NCBI GenBank assembly: GCA_014804755.1
Contig: JAAUZE010000008.1
Location: 1-64,000, forward strand
Direction of reading: 5' to 3'
DNA: 64,000 bases
Origin: Lachnospiraceae bacterium
Lineage (GTDB): Bacteria; Bacillota; Clostridia; Lachnospirales; Lachnospiraceae
Every line of letters begins with the position of its first letter. Within the stretch, counting starts at the first letter, position 1. A program made the translations under genes and the position numbers. Positions 1-7,878 of the stretch are shown here, one piece after another. The notes below the pieces were generated by a model. The model made no database searches. It saw only the letters and a list, made by a program, of their open reading frames with translations, and was not told where the DNA came from.

Positions 1-20
1 TTGTTAGGAGCATTTATTGT

Positions 21-323
21 ATGTTTGAAGAAATATCATTCCCTGAACATGAATATGAGTCAATTCAAAATTATTTAAATAAGCTGGGGTATTGTTATAC
101 CACGAGGGTATATAAAGAAATCGGAAAATATAAAGTGGGGGAATTATATACTGCCCCATGGGGTGATGTATTGAAAATAGACGAAGTTAAAACATACTGG
201 AAAGTATCAGATCGCCCTTTCTATGACGAAATGAATGATGACGAAAAGATAGAAATCTGTAAATATTCCGAAGATATAGGATTGCCATATGAATTTATAA
301 AATTTTCTAAAAGTACTGTATAA
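21..323 (+). CDS. hypothetical protein, 100 aa
   Basis: I do not recognise this protein. It is 100 aa, acidic and soluble, with no signal peptide or membrane segment. The central stretch IGKYKVGELYTAPWGDVL (about residues 34-51) has the look of a small beta-barrel core of the PUA/ASCH kind, but this is only an impression. The ATG has an AGGAG ribosome-binding site at 6-10. The gene is AT-rich like the three genes after it, and its upstream context lies outside the window. It is probably a stand-alone gene, since 62 bases separate it from the next start. Confidence 0.6.
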   Translation: MFEEISFPEHEYESIQNYLNKLGYCYTTRVYKEIGKYKVGELYTAPWGDVLKIDEVKTYWKVSDRPFYDEMNDDEKIEICKYSEDIGLPYEFIKFSKSTV

Positions 324-385
324 TTATATTTCAACAGTGACAAATTCCGGCTTATCTAGCTGGAAAATTTAGTGAGGGATATAAC

Positions 386-1003
386 TTGATTGAAGGTATA
401 AAATGGTTGTTTTTTGATATGGGTTCCACTTTGGTTGATGAAAGTGCGGCCTATGAAAGCAGAATGAGAAATGTTGCCCAATTGGCAAATGTGACATATG
501 AATATGTTTATGAAACTGCAATTGGATTCTATAAAGAGAACAAAAAAGGCGATTTAGAAACAATGAAATTGTTAAATGTTGAAAAGCCTGAATGGAGACA
601 GGAATATGAAATTTTGTATAGTGATGCAGAAGATTGTCTAAAAGAATTAAGCGGTAAATATAAAATTGGAGTGATTGCGAATCAATCACCTGGAGCAGAA
701 AAAAGATTAAAAAATTTTGGATTATTAAAATATATTGATCTGGTTATTGCCTCAGCAGAGGAAGGCATTGCGAAGCCGGATAGAAGAATTTTTGAAATTG
801 CTCTGAACAGGGCAAATTGTGAACCCGGGCAATCTATTATGATCGGAGATCGGATAGATAACGATATTGTTCCGGCTAAGAAGCTGGGAATGAGGACGAT
901 ATGGATTAAGCGGGGATTTGGCAGATATTGGAATATTGCATGTGAAGAAGAAAAAGCTGATTATGAAGTAAATAATTTAATGGAGATTTTCGATTTTATA
1001 TAA
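386..1003 (+). CDS. HAD superfamily hydrolase (subfamily IA-like)
   Basis: Predicted phosphatase or phosphotransferase of the haloacid dehalogenase superfamily, 205 aa, cytosolic. Motif I is FFDMGSTLVDE, with the nucleophile Asp11. The usual second Asp (acid/base) is Gly13, a variant seen in a subset of HAD proteins. Motif III Lys is about residue 130 (GIAKPD) and motif IV is GDRIDND (Asp155, Asp160). The cap is a short helical insertion at about 20-85. The start is TTG with a GAGGG ribosome-binding site at 374-378; no ATG is better placed. The substrate cannot be told. It sits in an AT-rich run with two acetyltransferase genes. Confidence 0.85.
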   Translation: MIEGIKWLFFDMGSTLVDESAAYESRMRNVAQLANVTYEYVYETAIGFYKENKKGDLETMKLLNVEKPEWRQEYEILYSDAEDCLKELSGKYKIGVIANQSPGAEKRLKNFGLLKYIDLVIASAEEGIAKPDRRIFEIALNRANCEPGQSIMIGDRIDNDIVPAKKLGMRTIWIKRGFGRYWNIACEEEKADYEVNNLMEIFDFI

Positions 1004-1040
1004 GTAAATTATAAATCGTAAGTTAAAAAAGGAGAACTTT

Positions 1041-1592
1041 ATGAAACATTGTGGAACTCAAAGGCTGGAGACCGATAGATTGATTTTAAGAAGATATGTG
1101 AAAGAAGATGCTGCCGCAATGTATAAGAATTGGGCATCGGATGAGGAAGTTACAAAATATTTGACGTGGCCAACTCATTCAAGTCAGGATATTAGCCAAA
1201 TGGTAATAGAAGATTGGGTAAACCAATATTCCGACGAAGGCTATTATCATTGGGCAATTGTATTGAAGGATCATGGAGACGGGCCGATTGGCGATATTGC
1301 GGTAGTACATATGAAAGAAGATATTTCGATGGTGCATATTGGTTATTGCATTGGACGGGTTTATTGGCATAAAGGAATTACCTCGGAAGCATTAAAAGCT
1401 GTTATGGATTTTCTGTTTGATGTTGTAGACGTAAATCGAATTGAGGCAAGGCATGACTCAAAAAATCCAAATTCCGGTAAAGTGATGAAAAAATGTGGAA
1501 TGAAGTATGAGGGGACCTTACGCAGCTCTGATCGGAATAATCAGGGGATTTGCGATGCTTGTTATTATGCGCTGCTAAAATCAGAACGCTAA
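1041..1592 (+). CDS. GNAT family N-acetyltransferase (RimJ/RimL-like)
   Basis: 183-aa acetyl-CoA-dependent N-acetyltransferase of the Acetyltransf_3 (RimJ/RimL) branch. It opens with the typical TDRLILRRYVKEDA segment (residues 11-24). The acetyl-CoA binding region is near HIGYCIGRVYWHKGITSEAL (about 95-115). The C-terminal NSGKVMKKCGMKYEGTLR is the family's closing motif. A ribosome-binding site AAGGAG lies at 1029-1034. Members acetylate ribosomal protein N-termini, small amines or antibiotics; nothing here decides which. It lies 37 bases after the HAD gene and 58 bases before the next GNAT start. Confidence 0.88.
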   Translation: MKHCGTQRLETDRLILRRYVKEDAAAMYKNWASDEEVTKYLTWPTHSSQDISQMVIEDWVNQYSDEGYYHWAIVLKDHGDGPIGDIAVVHMKEDISMVHIGYCIGRVYWHKGITSEALKAVMDFLFDVVDVNRIEARHDSKNPNSGKVMKKCGMKYEGTLRSSDRNNQGICDACYYALLKSER

Positions 1593-1650
1593 CTTCCGGA
1601 TTGTTGCGAAGATGCTTAAACACGAATCAGAACTTACGAGGATAAATATC

Positions 1651-2184
1651 ATGTGCGGATTGACGCTGGTCAGACCATCTAAACGATATGAAGAACAGGT
1701 TATGTCATATAAAAAAGAGATGTCACAAAACGGAGATAGCTTTGATGGTTGTGCAGGGCTCGAAGATGTCCGTACATTTGATGAATGGATGGATTTTGAA
1801 AGAAGACTAAGAGAAAAGTATAAAGAGGGATATGTTCCGTCGGAAGTGTTTTTAGCGGTACGACAAGACGACGATCGTGTTGTCGGTATCATTGATTTTC
1901 GACATCCGTTATCGGATTTCCTTAAAAAGTTCGGAGGCAATATTGGATATAGTATTCGCCCGTCAGAAAGACGAAAAGGTTATGCGTCTGAAATGCTGGG
2001 ACTGGTTTTACCAATATGCCGTGAATTCGGAGAAAGTAAGGTTTTAGTAACCTGCGACAAGGAAAATGCAGCTTCGCAAAGAACGATTATCAAAAACGGC
2101 GGAGTGTTGGAAAACGAAGTCACCGATACCGTAGGATTGAGCAAAAGCGGCATGATTCAAAGGTATTGGATTTCAATAAAGTAG
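1651..2184 (+). CDS. GNAT family N-acetyltransferase
   Basis: Predicted acetyltransferase of about 177 aa. The acetyl-CoA loop is GYSIRPSERRKGYASEML (R-R-K-G-Y/A pattern), followed by VTCDKENAASQRTIIKNGG, as in GNATs that act on small metabolites. I place the start at ATG 1651 because an ACGAGG ribosome-binding site lies at 1636-1641 and the family normally begins near LTLVRPS. An ATG at 1612 is open in the same frame but has no site. The substrate is unknown. It is the last gene of the AT-rich cluster, ahead of the dCMP deaminase gene. Confidence 0.82.
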   Translation: MCGLTLVRPSKRYEEQVMSYKKEMSQNGDSFDGCAGLEDVRTFDEWMDFERRLREKYKEGYVPSEVFLAVRQDDDRVVGIIDFRHPLSDFLKKFGGNIGYSIRPSERRKGYASEMLGLVLPICREFGESKVLVTCDKENAASQRTIIKNGGVLENEVTDTVGLSKSGMIQRYWISIK

Positions 2185-2221
2185 AGATTTATAATAAAAA
2201 GAGCGGGCAGAAAGGAACAAA

Positions 2222-2710
2222 ATGGAAAGAAGAGATAAAGTCAACTACTACTTAGATCTGGCCAAGATGGTGGCGCAGCGGTCCACATGCTTAAGACGGC
2301 ATTACGGGGCGGTAATCGTGAAAAATGACGAGGTGATTTCCACCGGTTATGTGGGTGCGCCCAGAGGCAGGAAGAACTGTACGGATATCGGAGAATGCAT
2401 CCGCATCAAAATGGAGATTCCAAGGGGAGAGCGGTATGAGCTGTGCCGCAGCGTTCATGCAGAGGCAAATGCGATCATCAGCGCCTCCAGAGACAAGATG
2501 ATCGGAAGCGCGCTTTATCTGGTGGGCGTGGAAGCGGATACGGGGGAGTACGTGAAAAATTCCTGTAGCTGTTCCATGTGCAAGAGACAGATCATCAATG
2601 CGGGCATTGAGAAGGTTTATGTCAGGGATACGGAGAATGAATACCGCGAGATTTCCGTGCAGCAGTGGATTGAGGACGATGAATCTTTAAACGGAACCTT
2701 GGGATATTAG
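2222..2710 (+). CDS. deoxycytidylate (dCMP) deaminase family protein
   Basis: 162-aa zinc-dependent deaminase, likely converting dCMP to dUMP for thymidylate synthesis in the cytosol. The zinc and catalytic motif HAE is at His79-Glu81, with the second cluster SCSMCKRQIINAGI supplying Cys117 and Cys120. The length is normal for the ComEB/dCMP deaminase family. A ribosome-binding site (AAAGGAAC) precedes the ATG. The gene stands alone and faces the convergent DUF5131 gene nine bases away. A more general cytidine/dCMP deaminase of phage type is the main alternative. Confidence 0.88.
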   Translation: MERRDKVNYYLDLAKMVAQRSTCLRRHYGAVIVKNDEVISTGYVGAPRGRKNCTDIGECIRIKMEIPRGERYELCRSVHAEANAIISASRDKMIGSALYLVGVEADTGEYVKNSCSCSMCKRQIINAGIEKVYVRDTENEYREISVQQWIEDDESLNGTLGY

Positions 2711-2719
2711 TGATGGAAA

Positions 2720-3427
2720 TCAATAATTGATATTTGCTTTTCTCGCTTGTGAGCATAAGTCACGAGTAGATAACGTGTACTTTTTTCCGTCCTTGATAAA
2801 ATGTGTTCCACACTGCCGAAACTCAAAATGTACGTTATGGGAAATACATTGCTGCCGTATCTGCAATACCCAGTCATAGTTAAGTGGTCTTGCATTTTTG
2901 TCAGACTCCCCGCCAACAACAACTAATTCGATATCGCGTAAATATGCAGAGATTGTGATGTTTTCAATCAACGGCTGGCAAATGATATTTTTGTGCTTAA
3001 TGGGTAGTTTGGAAAAAATGCCCAAGCGGTAATCTGCGTTTTCTTGATTTTCAATCGTGCAGCCAACCGTAACATTTTCGTACCCGTCTTTCCAATCGTG
3101 CGGAATACAATCCAAAAATCTTTCAATCCGCTTTGTTAGAAAAAGAAAATGTAAGTCGGAGCGCTCCCGTATCATTTCCCAACATTCAGTACGCCACTGA
3201 TCAGCGTCCTCTATTAAGAAATCTGATGAAAAGCATACGAAAACCATTTGACCGGATTTCATTTTATAAGCTCCGTTTTTTGTTTTTTCAATAGGGGCGT
3301 AAAATTTTTCTGTTTTCGCAACTATATTTGTATCAATTCCTCTTTTATAATCCCCTTTATGGATATAGCAATATTTACAGCCTGTACTGTATCTGTGACA
3401 GCCGCGCCAAGGGTTCCATGTTCCCAT
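2720..3427 (-). CDS. DUF5131 family (phage Gp37/Gp68-like) protein
   Basis: About 235 aa, cytosolic. The N-terminus MGTWNPWRGCHRYSTGC followed by KYCY gives a CX6CX2C cluster typical of DUF5131 (Gp37/Gp68), a family related to radical-SAM-type proteins and often carried on phage or mobile DNA. Other landmarks are FLTKRIERF and VVVGGESDKNARPLNYDWV, the latter highly characteristic. The start is set at ATG 3427 because the reverse strand has GAGAGG 8-13 bases upstream; an upstream in-frame ATG (3463) has no such site. The biochemical role is not established. It is convergent with the dCMP deaminase gene. Confidence 0.82.
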   Translation of the reverse strand: MGTWNPWRGCHRYSTGCKYCYIHKGDYKRGIDTNIVAKTEKFYAPIEKTKNGAYKMKSGQMVFVCFSSDFLIEDADQWRTECWEMIRERSDLHFLFLTKRIERFLDCIPHDWKDGYENVTVGCTIENQENADYRLGIFSKLPIKHKNIICQPLIENITISAYLRDIELVVVGGESDKNARPLNYDWVLQIRQQCISHNVHFEFRQCGTHFIKDGKKYTLSTRDLCSQARKANINY

Positions 3428-3595
3428 AAATATACCTCTCGTTTTAAAATCTATCAGTATCATTATATACGGTCAGCCGAATAAAATCAAAGTTCTAACG
3501 GTAAGCTTTAGGAAATATGCAAGCCATTTCAGACAGTTCTTCCTGCCTGATTTATTTTATGTTATAATTCTCGACAAGAACAGGAGAAATTACCT

Positions 3596-4492
3596 ATGCA
3601 AGAGAGCCGGCTATTCAAAATCGTATATCATTTATTAAACAAAGGTCATGCGACCGCACCGGAACTGGCGGAGAAGCTGGAGGTTTCTGTTCGTACGATT
3701 TATCGTGACATTGAGGCTTTGAGCGAAGCAGGAATTCCGGTCTATGCAGAAACAGGACGCGGTGGAGGAATCCACTTGATGCCCGAATTCGTTCTGGGTA
3801 AAGTCATGCTGTCAGAAAGAGAAAAAAAAGAATTGCTGGCCGCTTTACAGAGTCTGACGGTTACCGGTAATACTTATCCGGACAGCTTATTGGAAAAGCT
3901 GACAGCGCTTTTTTCTGCGCCTTCAGAGAGCTGGTTTGAAGTGGACTTTTCACGATGGGGAAATGAAACCAGAGATAAACAGTATTTTGAATTGTTAAAG
4001 ACAGCAGTCCTTAAAAAACGTAGTGTAAAACTTCATTATGCCGGCACAAATGCTGCCTTCAGCGAAAGAATCGTGCAGCCGGTGAAATTGCTGTATAAAT
4101 CAAGGGCGTGGTATTTACATGCATTTTGTATGGAGCGACAGGCGTATCGATTTTTCCGATTAAGTCGTATTTTAGATTGTGAACTGCTGGATGAAGGAAT
4201 AGAGCCTCCGCCTTTTCCGGAAGATCAGGAAACATCTACACAAGAATACTGCAAGTTTATATTTCTTTTTTCAAAAGAAGTAACTTATAGAGTGTATGAC
4301 GAGTTTAACCCCGATGTGGTGCAAAGACAGGAGAATGGTGATTTGCTCGTCACAGTATGGATGCCATATGATGAATGGGTCATTGGTTTTTTGCTTTCTT
4401 TTGGACACCTTGTGGAGATTATAGAACCGCCTGCCCTGAAAGAAGTGATAGCAGAACGGGCAAAAAAAATATACGAAAAGAATAAATCATGA
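3596..4492 (+). CDS. WYL-domain transcriptional regulator (YafY/DeoR-like)
   Basis: 298-aa DNA-binding regulator. A winged helix of HTH_11 type is at about residues 1-60 (ATAPELAEKLEVSVRTIYRD). The WYL domain is at about 140-220, with KSRAWYLHAFCMERQAYRFFRLSRI split across its core, and a WCX-type C-terminus follows. WYL domains bind nucleic acids or small ligands. The ATG is preceded by AGGAGA. The gene lies 53 bases upstream of the Fpg/Nei-like gene in the same direction and may be co-transcribed with it. Confidence 0.88.
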   Translation: MQESRLFKIVYHLLNKGHATAPELAEKLEVSVRTIYRDIEALSEAGIPVYAETGRGGGIHLMPEFVLGKVMLSEREKKELLAALQSLTVTGNTYPDSLLEKLTALFSAPSESWFEVDFSRWGNETRDKQYFELLKTAVLKKRSVKLHYAGTNAAFSERIVQPVKLLYKSRAWYLHAFCMERQAYRFFRLSRILDCELLDEGIEPPPFPEDQETSTQEYCKFIFLFSKEVTYRVYDEFNPDVVQRQENGDLLVTVWMPYDEWVIGFLLSFGHLVEIIEPPALKEVIAERAKKIYEKNKS

Positions 4493-4545
4493 CATAAGGT
4501 GTCAGGATTTTTCTGATACAATATCCGCAAGATAGGAGAAAAAAT

Positions 4546-5370
4546 ATGTTAGAATTACCGGAAAGCTATACGATATCCAGTCAGATAGAGAAGAGCTTGA
4601 CAGGAAAAATCATAAGTCATATTGAAGTATTACATACACCTCACAGTTTTGCGTTCTTTCATGGTGATCGTAAGAGCTATGGAGACTTATTGGAAGGACA
4701 AACTGTTATGAATGCGACCTATCATGGTGGCATGATTGAAATGGATACGGAGAATTGTATGGTAGTGTTTGCGGACGGTGCGTATCCTAAATACTATGAA
4801 GATAAGAAGAAATTTCCGAAAAAGCATCAATTGGCCATTTACTTTGATGATGAGACGGCGGTTTTTGTGTCAATACAAATGTATGGCATGATCTTTATAT
4901 TTCCGAAGGGAAAATGTACGGAAGGTTACTATCTATCATCCAGCAGTAAGATCGATCCACTATGTGATGAATTTACTTTTGCGTATTTTCGGAGTCTTTA
5001 TCCGGGTAACCTTAAAAAATTAACCGCAAAGGCATTCCTTGCCACAGAACAGAGAATACCGGGTCTTGGGAATGGTGTATTGCAGGATATCTTGTGGGAT
5101 GCCGGGATTGATCCGCGCTTTGACATGAGGGAAGCTTCCGAAGCAGACTTTATGGTGTTATATAATTCAGTAAAGAAAATCTTAAAGGAAATGTGCGAAC
5201 AGGGCGGACGGGATACGGAAAAGGACTTATTTGGACAAAAGGGGAAATACATTACCCAATTAAGTAAAAATACATTGTTTGAGCCATGTATCAAATGCGG
5301 ACATGAAATCCATAAAGCAAATTTCTTAGGCGGCACCGTATATTATTGTGAGTATTGTCAAAAGAAGTAA
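4546..5370 (+). CDS. Fpg/Nei-family DNA glycosylase homologue lacking N-terminal proline
   Basis: 274-aa homologue of formamidopyrimidine-DNA glycosylase/endonuclease VIII. It has the full layout: N-terminal beta domain, a helix-two-turn-helix region (LGNGVLQDILWDAGIDPR) and a C-terminal zinc finger with Cys248, Cys251, Cys268 and Cys271. Active enzymes start PELPE after Met removal and use Pro1 as nucleophile. This protein starts MLELPE, so the proline is Leu while Glu3 is kept. The conserved Arg of the zinc finger also seems replaced in LGGTVYYC. It may therefore bind DNA without classical lyase chemistry, or use another residue. AGGAG precedes the ATG. Confidence 0.82.
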   Translation: MLELPESYTISSQIEKSLTGKIISHIEVLHTPHSFAFFHGDRKSYGDLLEGQTVMNATYHGGMIEMDTENCMVVFADGAYPKYYEDKKKFPKKHQLAIYFDDETAVFVSIQMYGMIFIFPKGKCTEGYYLSSSSKIDPLCDEFTFAYFRSLYPGNLKKLTAKAFLATEQRIPGLGNGVLQDILWDAGIDPRFDMREASEADFMVLYNSVKKILKEMCEQGGRDTEKDLFGQKGKYITQLSKNTLFEPCIKCGHEIHKANFLGGTVYYCEYCQKK

Positions 5371-5450
5371 GGAAATTTGTGAAGTATATAACATATTTTA
5401 GAAGGGTTCCATGCTGATCCCAATACGATTAATTGTGATGGAGGTTTATT

Positions 5451-6167
5451 GTGAATAATCTTGAGAAAATCAGTCATGAAACAATGGTATTTATGAGAGG
5501 GAAATATCGTCTTGATGAAATCGGTGACGGAAAAGATGAACTGAAATTCAAGCAAGGTCAGAAAACGATTCTTACCATATACTCACATGAGGACAGATAT
5601 ACTTTTTTAATCATCTTTGGACGAAAAGAACGTGAGATATTTGAAGAACAAGCAGAAAGCTTTTCGGACTATATATGCGATTATTATAACGATGCGAACA
5701 CTTATCATGATGGAAAATGGATGTTCATTGATGTGACAACTACGAAACAGCTTGAAGAGGTAAAGAAGCTGATATTGATAAAGAAGAAGCCTAACCGTAA
5801 ACCGTTTTCAAAAGATAACGCCATTTATTCAAAATGTGGTCAGCGCTGTGATCTGTGCGTGCATTATGTCGGTACGACGGACGAGCAGAGGGCTGTAATG
5901 ATACCAAACCTCAATAAAATGTGGGATAATACTGATTGGAGTATGCGGTGTGCAGGGTGCTACAGCAAGGACTGTTCTTGTGCGGACTGCAACGCGAAAG
6001 CGTGCTACCCACAAAAAGGTATTTCAGAATGTAAAGAATGCAACGAGTTTCCCTGTATCAAGGCTACAGCGGCAGACTATCGTTCCATGATACATACTGA
6101 AGTTCACTATGCAGACGAAATTACATGGGGAATACTTCCCTATGTCCCATGGCAGTATGAAAAATAA
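5451..6167 (+). CDS. DUF3788/DUF3795 two-domain protein
   Basis: 238-aa cytosolic protein. Residues about 1-110 resemble DUF3788 (YTFLIIFGRKEREIFE). Residues about 125-238 form a cysteine-rich DUF3795 domain with repeated CxxC pairs (SKCGQRCDLC, RCAGC, CSCADC, ECKECNEFPC), likely binding zinc. The function is unknown. The GTG start has a GGAGG ribosome-binding site at 5441-5445 and no ATG lies nearby. It follows the Fpg-like gene by 80 bases. The combination is recurrent in clostridia but uncharacterised. Confidence 0.75.
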   Translation: MNNLEKISHETMVFMRGKYRLDEIGDGKDELKFKQGQKTILTIYSHEDRYTFLIIFGRKEREIFEEQAESFSDYICDYYNDANTYHDGKWMFIDVTTTKQLEEVKKLILIKKKPNRKPFSKDNAIYSKCGQRCDLCVHYVGTTDEQRAVMIPNLNKMWDNTDWSMRCAGCYSKDCSCADCNAKACYPQKGISECKECNEFPCIKATAADYRSMIHTEVHYADEITWGILPYVPWQYEK

Positions 6168-6262
6168 TATTTTAAGATAGCAAAGTCATTGCATTTTATT
6201 CCCACATATGCTACAATCATCAAAAATCTGCTTCAGCAGATCTCGAAAGGAGGAAATATATT

Positions 6263-6295
6263 ATGACTGTTTTTTACGAGGTAATGGAGATGTAA
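6263..6295 (+). CDS. 10-residue leader peptide of a putative attenuator
   Basis: The ORF encodes MTVFYEVMEM and has a very strong ribosome-binding site (AAAGGAGG at 6246-6253). It is followed at once by a long stem-loop with a U-run (6308-6358) and a second terminator (6397-6425). This is the pattern of a translated leader that senses ribosome stalling, as in leaders of erm, cfr-like and ABC-F resistance genes. The next downstream gene is rsgA, about 440 bases away. Either it controls rsgA or the original target gene was lost. The peptide is too short for homology, so the call rests on layout. Confidence 0.6.
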   Translation: MTVFYEVMEM

Positions 6296-6307
6296 AACTG
6301 AATACGT

Positions 6308-6358
6308 GGTACAAACAATGACCGAGGCGTATGACCTCTTTATTGTTGTACCGTTTTT
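6308..6358 (+). terminator. attenuator-type stem-loop after leader peptide
   Basis: Outer arms GGTACAAACAAT (6308-6319) and ATTGTTGTACC (6342-6352) pair with one bulge. The loop contains a nested GAGG/CCTC helix, and GTTTTTG follows. It can form a Rho-independent terminator, and the nested helix offers an alternative fold as in attenuators. Confidence 0.7.
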
Positions 6359-6396
6359 GAGTAACCTTTCGTGAATACTATAACTTTCGGTTGTAG

Positions 6397-6425
6397 CACA
6401 CTCAAGGGGTGTGTTATTTTTTTCT
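6397..6425 (+). terminator. Rho-independent terminator
   Basis: CACACTC (6397-6403), loop AAG, GGGTGTG (6407-6413) with one G-U pair, then a T-rich run to 6425. It backs up the preceding attenuator stem and would isolate the leader from rsgA. Confidence 0.75.
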
Positions 6426-6447
6426 TATAGCAAATAACCTGACCCCG

Positions 6448-6500
6448 GAAGAATCCGCAAAGCGGATTCTTCGAAAGAACGCGCAGCGTTCTTTTTTATA
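6448..6500. repeat. two adjacent GCG-type palindromic hairpins
   Basis: First hairpin: arms GAAGAATCCGC and GCGGATTCTTC around AAA (6448-6472). Second: AAAGAACGC-GCA-GCGTTCTTT (6474-6494) followed by TTTATA, terminator-like. The second hairpin and its flanks recur word for word over about 32 bases at 63381-63412, so this is a dispersed palindromic element and not gene-specific. Confidence 0.8.
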
Positions 6501-6594
6501 CCCATCAATCAGCCGCAGGAAGTACCCACCAATCAGGGTTGCTTTCCGCGGCATTTTTGCGCCCATTTTCAGGTGCTGATTTTGAAAGGAGATA

Positions 6595-6682
6595 GATTGA
6601 AAAATCAAAGATTTTTCAATCGGAAAATTTGTGCTAACGCCCAAATTTGCGGGTTATTGGCAACATGGAGGTTGTGTATGAG
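6595..6682 (+). repeat. structured 5'-leader repeat, copy A (upstream of rsgA)
   Basis: An 88-base element similar to 28273-28362. Helix 1 is a 12-bp perfect inverted repeat (6595-6621). Helix 2 has arms around 6621-6626 and 6646-6651, extended by AAATTTG (6625-6631) with CAAATTT (6642-6648). It ends in a GGAGG ribosome-binding site and TATGAGAG. Helix 2 positions change in a paired way between the two copies, which points to a conserved RNA structure in the leader. Confidence 0.65.
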
Positions 6683-6818
6683 AGTATTTCAAATGATCAG
6701 AACAACAAGAATGATGAAGGAGGACTTTAGAATTGGATATGAGAGATTATGGATTTATTCCAAGCATGACGCCGGAGGATACGCAGGGTATCCCGGCAAG
6801 AATAACCGCTGTTCATAA
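6678..6818 (+). CDS. possible 46-aa ORF overlapping the rsgA start
   Basis: The ATG at 6678 has an excellent GGAGG ribosome-binding site (6668-6672) supplied by the structured repeat and opens MRVFQMIRTTRMMKED, rich in Arg and Met. It runs into rsgA in another frame and ends at 6818. The rsgA site GGAGG lies inside it, so translation of this frame could couple to rsgA initiation. No homology is recognised and it may be only a translated leader. Confidence 0.35.
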   Translation: MRVFQMIRTTRMMKEDFRIGYERLWIYSKHDAGGYAGYPGKNNRCS

Positions 6819-7794
6819 AGAGCGATATGCGCTGGTCTGCGAGTATGGAGAAACATACGGAAGGCTGAAGACAAAAGAATATTTCGTCGGCTTCGAAGAG
6901 TTCCCGACGACCGGGGATTTTGTTATGATAAACTATATCCCCAGCGGTGACAGTCAAATTATCAGAACGCTGCCCCGAAGGACATTTTTCTCCCGCAGAG
7001 ATCCTACACCGGGGCGGGGCGAGCAGGCGGTTGCAGCAAATTTTGATTATGTATTTATCATGCAGTCATTGAATCAGGATTTCAATGCAAAGCGTCTGGA
7101 ACGGTATCTGACTTTGGCATGGCAGTCAGGAGCGATTCCGGTCGTCGTATTGACAAAAGCGGACCTCGTGGATGAGTATGAGTCGCATATCTCAATCGTA
7201 GAAAGTTTAGCAGCGGGGGTGTCGGTACATGCTGTAAGCGCAAAAACGGGGACGGGTCTTACTATGCTCTCCGACTATATGATGCCGGGGAAAACAATTG
7301 TGTTTCTCGGCTCTTCCGGAGTGGGCAAATCGAGCCTTGTGAATGCGCTTGCGGGCGAAGAGATCATGACCGTGAATGGCATTCGTGAAGATGACAGTAA
7401 AGGGCGGCACACCACAACCCATCGGCAGATGATCATGCTGAAAAACGGTGCAATGATCATTGATACGCCCGGTATGCGTGAGCTGGGGATGTGGGATGTT
7501 TCCATTGGACTGGGCGAAGCATTTTCCGATATCGAACAATACTTGGGGAAATGCAAGTTCAGCGATTGCAAGCATCAGACAGAACCGGGCTGTGCGATCA
7601 AGGAGGTGATTGCAAACGGCGAATTATCCCGTGATCGTTGGGAGAGTTATAGGAAACTGAAAGCCGAGGCAAAATATTCGGATGACAAGTCTGTTTTCCT
7701 GCGGCAAAAACAGCAGCGGAACAAGAATATCGCAAAGTTCAACAAACAAAAGAAAGCGCAAAACAAAAAATACGGATCATCCGACTTGCGATGA
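6733..7794 (+). CDS. rsgA: ribosome small subunit-dependent GTPase A
   Basis: 353-aa circularly permuted GTPase that acts in late 30S subunit maturation. An OB-fold is at about 15-85. The GTPase motifs come in permuted order: G4 LTKADLV, then G1 GSSGVGKSS, then G3 DTPGM. The C-terminal zinc site CKFSDCKHQTEPGC shows the expected Cys, Cys, His, Cys. The tail is Lys/Gln-rich (KQQRNKNIAKFNKQKK), probably for rRNA contact. The TTG at 6733 is 9 bases from GGAGG (6719-6723); an ATG at 6739 is the alternative. A leader peptide, terminators and a structured repeat lie upstream, so regulation through translation is plausible. Confidence 0.95.
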   Translation: MDMRDYGFIPSMTPEDTQGIPARITAVHKERYALVCEYGETYGRLKTKEYFVGFEEFPTTGDFVMINYIPSGDSQIIRTLPRRTFFSRRDPTPGRGEQAVAANFDYVFIMQSLNQDFNAKRLERYLTLAWQSGAIPVVVLTKADLVDEYESHISIVESLAAGVSVHAVSAKTGTGLTMLSDYMMPGKTIVFLGSSGVGKSSLVNALAGEEIMTVNGIREDDSKGRHTTTHRQMIMLKNGAMIIDTPGMRELGMWDVSIGLGEAFSDIEQYLGKCKFSDCKHQTEPGCAIKEVIANGELSRDRWESYRKLKAEAKYSDDKSVFLRQKQQRNKNIAKFNKQKKAQNKKYGSSDLR

Positions 7795-7878
7795 AGCAAA
7801 AAACTCCATATTCCATATGTTTTGTGTTATAATGTTTTATGTTGTTGTTTTATATTCTTACACTGGGGGGACATCTGG

